Assembly: GCF_018614095.1 (NCBI RefSeq)
Contig: NZ_JAGGOY010000040.1
Location: 1-64,000, forward strand
DNA from: Streptomyces sp. ISL-87
GTDB taxonomy: Bacteria; Actinomycetota; Actinomycetes; Streptomycetales; Streptomycetaceae
Direction: 5' to 3'
DNA: 64,000 nt
Below are positions 60,001 through 64,000 of this stretch, in pieces (positions within the stretch are counted from its first letter, which is position 1; each line of letters opens with the position of its first letter). Under the pieces are notes generated by a model. It was not told the origin of the DNA. It did not search any database and saw only the letters and a list, made by a program, of their open reading frames with translations. A program made the translations under genes and the position numbers.

Positions 60001-61179
60001 TTAGTAGACCGGCTTCTCGGGCTCGATCTGGTGGACCCAGCCGATGACGCCGCCGCCGACGTGCACCGCGTCCGCGAAGCCCGCGGACTTCAAGACCGCG
60101 AGAACCTCCGCACTGCGGACACCCGTCTTGCAATGCAAGACGATGCGCTTGTCCTGCGGGAGGTCCTGCAGGGCGGTGCCCATCAGGAACTCGCCCTTGG
60201 GGATCAGCCTCGCTCCGGGGATCGAGACGATCTCGTACTCGTTCTTCTCGCGGACGTCGATGATCTCGATGGGCTCGTCCGTGTCGATCCACTCCTTGAG
60301 CTGCTTGGGAGTGATCGTGGAGCCGGCCGCCGCCTCCTGGGCCTCCTCTGACACGACGCCGCAGAAGGCCTCGTAGTCGATGAGCTCGGTGACCGTCGCG
60401 TTCGGGCCGCAGACAGCACAGTCGGGGTCTTTGCGGACCTTGACCTGGCGGTACTGCATCTCCAGGGCGTCGTAGATCATCAGGCGGCCGACCAGCGGCT
60501 CGCCGACACCCGTGAGGACCTTGATGGCCTCGGTGACCTGGATGGACCCGATGGACGCGCAGAGCACGCCCAGCACGCCGCCCTCGGCGCAGCTCGGGAC
60601 CATGCCCGGCGGCGGGGGCTCCGGGTACAGGCAGCGGTAGCACGGGCCGTGCTCGGACCAGAAGACCGAGGCCTGGCCGTCGAAGCGGTAGATCGAGCCC
60701 CACACGTACGGCTTGTTCAGCAGCACGCAGGCGTCGTTGACGAGGTAGCGCGTGGCGAAGTTGTCCGTGCCGTCGACGATGAGGTCGTACTGGCTGAAGA
60801 TCTCCATCACGTTCTCGGCTTCGAGCCGCTCTTCGTGAAGGACCACGTTCACGTACGGGTTGATGCCCAGTACGCTGTCGCGGGCCGACTCGGCCTTGGA
60901 ACGGCCGATGTCCGCCTGGCTGTGGATGATCTGGCGCTGCAGGTTCGACTCGTCGACCTCGTCGAATTCCACGATGCCCAGCGTGCCGACGCCGGCCGCG
61001 GCCAGGTACATGAGGGCGGGGGAGCCGAGGCCGCCCGCGCCCACGGCCAGCACCTTGGCGTTCTTCAGGCGCTTCTGGCCGTCCATCCCGACATCCGGGA
61101 TGATCAGGTGGCGGGAGTACCGACGGACCTCGTCAACGGTGAGCTCAGCAGCTGGCTCGACCAGGGGTGGCAGCGACAC
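60001..61179 (-). CDS. moeZ: Adenylyltransferase/sulfurtransferase MoeZ
   Basis: MoeZ activates ubiquitin-like sulfur carriers and loads them with sulfur. The 392-residue protein has a MoeB/ThiF domain (AVGAGGLGSP from residue 45, VDGTDNFATRYLVNDACV, zinc pairs CYRC and CAVC) and a C-terminal rhodanese domain whose catalytic Cys350 is in HCKTGVRS. GTG 61179 has GGAG 5 bases upstream. An exact SigR-type promoter lies 46 bases upstream, and from memory the S. coelicolor homologue was among early SigR targets. It would serve MoaE and other sulfur-carrier pathways. Confidence 0.94.
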   Translation of the reverse strand: MSLPPLVEPAAELTVDEVRRYSRHLIIPDVGMDGQKRLKNAKVLAVGAGGLGSPALMYLAAAGVGTLGIVEFDEVDESNLQRQIIHSQADIGRSKAESARDSVLGINPYVNVVLHEERLEAENVMEIFSQYDLIVDGTDNFATRYLVNDACVLLNKPYVWGSIYRFDGQASVFWSEHGPCYRCLYPEPPPPGMVPSCAEGGVLGVLCASIGSIQVTEAIKVLTGVGEPLVGRLMIYDALEMQYRQVKVRKDPDCAVCGPNATVTELIDYEAFCGVVSEEAQEAAAGSTITPKQLKEWIDTDEPIEIIDVREKNEYEIVSIPGARLIPKGEFLMGTALQDLPQDKRIVLHCKTGVRSAEVLAVLKSAGFADAVHVGGGVIGWVHQIEPEKPVY

Positions 61180-61224
61180 GGGGACTCCGTAGATGGGTAT
61201 GTCTGAACGGTTGTTCTCCCCGTA

Positions 61225-61250
61225 ACACTGCCACGCCCTTCTTCATTCCG
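61225..61250 (-). promoter_or_regulatory. SigR promoter of moeZ
   Basis: On the minus strand GGAAT (61250-61246) and GTT (61227-61225) are separated by exactly 18 bases. The -35 lies inside the last codons of the upstream Spherulin-4 gene, so moeZ can be induced independently of that gene. Confidence 0.85.
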
Positions 61251-61992
61251 AGACACCCCGTCCGATACGCGAGACGATTTCGTCCCAGTACGCGGGCATC
61301 GAGGCCCATGGGTCCCGGTCTCCGGCCCCCCGCCTGTCGGTGAACCAGATGGTGCCGGCACCCTGCCAGCGGGCGATCCGCACAGCCTCCTCCAGATGCG
61401 TGCGCGGCACCCCGTGGACGAAGTGGCAGAACCGCTCCGGCGGGTACTCGGCCGTCCACTCCGCCACCTGCGACCAGCGGTAGCCGGCCCAGGGCCCGGA
61501 GAAGGTGACCAACTGGTCGGCGGCCTCCGCGTAGCCGGCGTACGGGTGGGTGCCGTGCCCGAGGACGATGTGCAGCCCCTCGCCGAGGCCGCGCAGGGCG
61601 CCCACGACCCGGCGCACCTCGGCCAGGCCGTCCTTGTCAGCCGGGGCGTCGGCGAGGTAGAAGCCGCCCACCCGGTACCAGTCCACGAAGCGGTGGGCGT
61701 CGGAGATCAGCTCCCCGAAGGACCGCTTCCCGTCCCGCGTCGCGAGATGCCCCAGCAGGGTGCCGCCCGCGTCCCGGAGCTTGACCGACGTCTCCGTGCA
61801 GTGCGGGTCGGGCCTGCCGCCGGGGCCGTCCGTGACATTGAGCACGGCCCAGTGCAGCGGGGTCCCGGGCCGGGTCAGCTCGGCCCATTCCACCGGCGCG
61901 AGCAGCGGGTGCGCGTAGCCGGGGATGCCGAAGCCCAGCCCGCCGGCCTCGGTGGCCGGCAGCCGGGCCCCCGGGATGGTCAGATGCGACAC
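61243..61992 (-). CDS. Spherulation-specific family 4 protein
   Basis: 249 residues of the Spherulin-4 family, a TIM-barrel glycosidase-like fold: FGIPGYAHPLL, WAVLNVTDGPGG, GTLLGHLATRDGKR, VDWYRVGGFYLADAP, VLGHGTHPYAGYAE and FCHFVHGVP are in the expected order. Catalytic function in bacteria is not established. There is no signal peptide. GTG 61992 has GGAGG 4 bases upstream and overlaps the end of the epimerase gene by 13 bases, so the two are coupled and probably share a pathway, possibly cell-surface sugar metabolism. Confidence 0.85.
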   Translation of the reverse strand: MSHLTIPGARLPATEAGGLGFGIPGYAHPLLAPVEWAELTRPGTPLHWAVLNVTDGPGGRPDPHCTETSVKLRDAGGTLLGHLATRDGKRSFGELISDAHRFVDWYRVGGFYLADAPADKDGLAEVRRVVGALRGLGEGLHIVLGHGTHPYAGYAEAADQLVTFSGPWAGYRWSQVAEWTAEYPPERFCHFVHGVPRTHLEEAVRIARWQGAGTIWFTDRRGAGDRDPWASMPAYWDEIVSRIGRGVSE

Positions 61993-63014
61993 GCCGCCTC
62001 CATCCAGATGTCCGCGAGGGATTCCTCCAGGTTGATCCGGGGCCGCCAGCCGAGCCGGTCGCGGGCGGTCCGTACATCGGCCTGCTGCCAGGCGCCGCAG
62101 CCGTCCGGGTAGGGGTACGGGGGCGGCGCGGCGGCGGCGAGCTGCTCGGCCGTCGCCTCGGAGCGCGGGGATCCGATGGCGGCCAGACCGGCCGGCCGGC
62201 TGACATGCCCCGGGTGGCCGTGCTGTCCGGGGTGGCCGTGCTGCTGCGGGCCGCCGTGCGGTACGTCGAGTTCGTGCAGGGAGCCGCCGTAGCCCGCGAC
62301 CCGGGCCAGCACCGCCGCCGCGTCGCGCAGCCGGACCGCGCGGCCGGTGCCGATGTTGACGACACCCTGGGCGGCGGAGAGCGAGGCGGCGTGCACGGCC
62401 CGCGCCACGTCCCGTACGTCCACGAAGTCGCGCTGCACGCCGAGCCCGCTGAGCTTGAGCTCGCCGTCCCCGGACTGCATGGCGCGCCGCATGGCCTCGG
62501 CGAGCCGGCCGAGCGGGGATCCGGCCGGGGTGCCGGGGCCGACGGGCGAGAAGACCCGGAGGACGACGGCGTCCAGCCCCGACCCGAGTACCAGCTCGGT
62601 GGCGGCGAGTTTGCTGACGCCGTACGGTCCGCCGGGTCTCGGCACGGCGTCCTCGGCCGTGGACGACCCGGGCTGGCTGGGCCCGTACTCGGCGGCGCAG
62701 CCGAGCTGGACGAGCCTGGCCCCGCAGCCGCTGCGGCGCAGCGACTCGCAGATCGTCGCGACGGCCACGGTGTTGTGCCGGGTGAGTTCCCGGGCCCCGC
62801 CGCGGGTGGCGCCCGCGCAGTTGATGACGACGCCCGGGTGGACGGCGTCGAGGAACCGGGTGAGCGCGCCGGGGCTGCCGGTGGCGAGGTCGAAGCGGAC
62901 GTCCGCGTCGTCACCGCGGCCGAGCGCGGTGAGCTGGACGGCGGGGTCGGCGAGCAGCCGGTCCGCGACGTAGCGGCCGAGGTATCCGTTGGCTCCGATC
63001 AGCAGCACCCTCAT
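61980..63014 (-). CDS. NAD-dependent epimerase/dehydratase
   Basis: 344 residues. Extended SDR with VLLIGANGYLGRYVADRLL at the N-terminus, the catalytic Tyr-x3-Lys in GGPYGVSKLAATEL (about 150), VLRVFSPVGPG and a late RDFVDVRDVARAVHAA. This is the sugar-nucleotide epimerase/dehydratase family. A His/Gly/Pro-rich insertion (QHGHPGQHGHPGH) near 265 is unusual. ATG 63014 has AGGGG 7 bases upstream. The gene overlaps the Spherulin-4 start by 13 bases. The substrate is not known. Confidence 0.86.
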   Translation of the reverse strand: MRVLLIGANGYLGRYVADRLLADPAVQLTALGRGDDADVRFDLATGSPGALTRFLDAVHPGVVINCAGATRGGARELTRHNTVAVATICESLRRSGCGARLVQLGCAAEYGPSQPGSSTAEDAVPRPGGPYGVSKLAATELVLGSGLDAVVLRVFSPVGPGTPAGSPLGRLAEAMRRAMQSGDGELKLSGLGVQRDFVDVRDVARAVHAASLSAAQGVVNIGTGRAVRLRDAAAVLARVAGYGGSLHELDVPHGGPQQHGHPGQHGHPGHVSRPAGLAAIGSPRSEATAEQLAAAAPPPYPYPDGCGAWQQADVRTARDRLGWRPRINLEESLADIWMEAACRI

Positions 63015-63180
63015 CGCGCGGCCCCTTGGTTGGTTGGCTGGCCGGTCATCCTGTTTCTCCTTGGTCGAGGGGTGGGGGTAGGGGTACGGGGGCTTCGGCG
63101 TCGGCTCCGAAGGGCGGGCGGTGGTCGTCGGGCCTGGTCGTCGAGTGGTCGTCGGGCGGACAGGGACGACGCCGGGGCGG

Positions 63181-63996
63181 TCAGGCCCCGCGGCTGCTTT
63201 CTCCGGGGCGTGCGTGCGCGGACGCGCGGGACAGCGCGAACACGGCGTGTACGAGGAGCCCCGCGGCGGCGGCGGACACCGCGGCCGGGGCCAGGGCGAC
63301 CCCCAGGGCGAGGGCCAGGGCCGCCGCGGCGGGCCGGCGGTGGGCGCCGCGGGCTCCATGGGTGAGCAGCAGGCGGGTCAGGAACAGCAGCACCGCGAGC
63401 GGTACGGCCTGGGTGAGCGGTGCCCCGGTGAGCGCGGCCGCCCCCGCGGCGGACGCGCCGAACACCGTGACGGCCCCGACGAGGAGCGGCCGCGCCCCCG
63501 CGGCGAAGTCCTCCAGGGCCCGGCTCCCGGCGAGCCTGCGCCGGGCCCGGGCCGCGAAGGCGGCGGCGACGAGGTGGCCCGGGGCCACGGACAGGGCGAG
63601 GGCGACGGCCAGGGCGGTGCCGAACCGGTACGCGGCCCACCCGACGGCGGCTGCCGAGAGCAGGTGGGCGAGCCCGGGGAACCGTCCCCCGGTGCTCCGG
63701 CCGGGCCACACCAGGGCGGCGACCGTGGCGAGCACCGCCGCCGGCCCGGCCCACGGCACCCCGGCGGCGGCCGCGCCGAGGGCGAGGGCCCCGGGGAGCA
63801 GGGCGCACCCGAAGCGGCGCAGCGCCCGGGGGTCGGCCGGGCTCCCGGCGGGCGGGCCGGGCGGTGCCTCCCCGCGGGGGGTCCGGGCGTAGAGCTCCTC
63901 GGCGAGGGAGAACACGTCCCGGTGCCGGAACCGGCCGGCGGTGCGGTCGGTGATGCCGTGCGCCTCCAGCCCGGCGGCGATCTCCAGCGGATCCAC
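63181..63996 (-). CDS. Integral membrane protein (5' end probably outside the window)
   Basis: 271 visible residues. A short soluble segment (PLEIAAGLEAHGITDRTAGR, then DVFSLAEELYARTP) is followed by about seven Ala/Gly/Leu-rich membrane spans. The frame stays open to the right edge and the GTG at 63996 has no visible ribosome site, so the true start is probably beyond the window. The 166-base gap to the epimerase gene holds no gene, only GGTCGTCG-type repeats. Function unknown; co-orientation suggests an operon with the epimerase and Spherulin-4 genes. Confidence 0.7.
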   Translation of the reverse strand: MDPLEIAAGLEAHGITDRTAGRFRHRDVFSLAEELYARTPRGEAPPGPPAGSPADPRALRRFGCALLPGALALGAAAAGVPWAGPAAVLATVAALVWPGRSTGGRFPGLAHLLSAAAVGWAAYRFGTALAVALALSVAPGHLVAAAFAARARRRLAGSRALEDFAAGARPLLVGAVTVFGASAAGAAALTGAPLTQAVPLAVLLFLTRLLLTHGARGAHRRPAAAALALALGVALAPAAVSAAAAGLLVHAVFALSRASAHARPGESSRGA

Positions 63997-64000
63997 GGCC

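Noticed and set aside
1..64000. CRISPR arrays, insertion sequences or prophage
   Set aside because: No regularly spaced direct repeats, transposase, integrase or phage structural genes were seen; the tandem repeats present are short and lack spacers.

Overview
The window is high-GC actinobacterial DNA and almost certainly comes from a Streptomyces chromosome. The support for this is gene content rather than a database search: a SigR/RsrA pair whose sigma factor carries the 55-residue SigR-prime extension, a WhiB7/WblC gene with an AT-hook and a long leader, AdnAB helicase-nuclease subunits, mycoredoxin, UPF0182, PPA1309-family and Spherulin-4 genes, and typical GTG starts and long GC-rich terminators. 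The order sigR/aroA/rsgA ... UPF0182/PDZ protease/zinc protease ... ABC1 kinase/whiB7/uvrD2/mrx/nudC/adnB/adnA/ATL/moeZ matches, from memory, the arrangement known in mycobacteria, so most of the window is conserved core chromosome.

Layout. 1-1.7 kb is a short accessory patch (tail of a regulator-like protein, an HD hydrolase, coding remnants). 1.7-7.6 kb holds a GlxA-type regulator, peptide deformylase, a TPR protein and an overlapping pair of membrane HD proteins, one with a complete HD-GYP site and one degenerate. 7.7-18.4 kb holds rsrA-sigR, a small hydrolase, an SRAP/HMCES-like protein, a membrane M50 peptidase, aroA-rsgA, a SugE/Gdx exporter with a TetR gene, hisN, a CBS protein, and the catalase/Fur pair. 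Two identical initiator tRNA genes (18.5 and 20.9 kb) flank a SEL1-repeat protein. 21-30 kb holds UPF0182, PPA1309, a PDZ-S16 protease, moaE, an SDR protein, a zinc protease and a Nudix hydrolase.

30-40 kb is more accessory in character: a TerD-AIM24 fusion with two further AIM24 genes, a YgjP-like metallopeptidase, an orphan ThiF/E1-like protein, a 1073-residue P-loop NTPase with twelve regular TPR units, and an ABC1 kinase. 40-55 kb holds wblC with an attenuator leader, uvrD2, mrx, nudC, an M20 peptidase, adnB, adnA and an alkyltransferase-like gene. 55-64 kb holds a large flippase-like membrane protein, a lipoprotein tripeptidyl peptidase, moeZ, a Spherulin-4 gene with an overlapping epimerase, and the 3' part of a membrane protein gene.

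Regulation is unusually readable. Exact SigR-type promoters (GGAAT-N18-GTT) precede sigR, mycoredoxin and moeZ. The mycoredoxin promoter lies inside a perfect 24-bp inverted repeat that also places a near-consensus copy facing uvrD2. Several genes (hisN, fur, the PDZ protease, adnB, the M20 peptidase, the YgjP-like gene) lack a Shine-Dalgarno but have a TAnnnT hexamer 6-7 bases before the start codon, as expected for leaderless mRNAs. I did not find a clearly new multi-gene system. The best candidates for undescribed biology are the symmetric SigR promoter, the compact TerD-AIM24 operon, the orphan E1-like/TPR-NTPase neighbourhood and the repeat-expanded AdnB linker.
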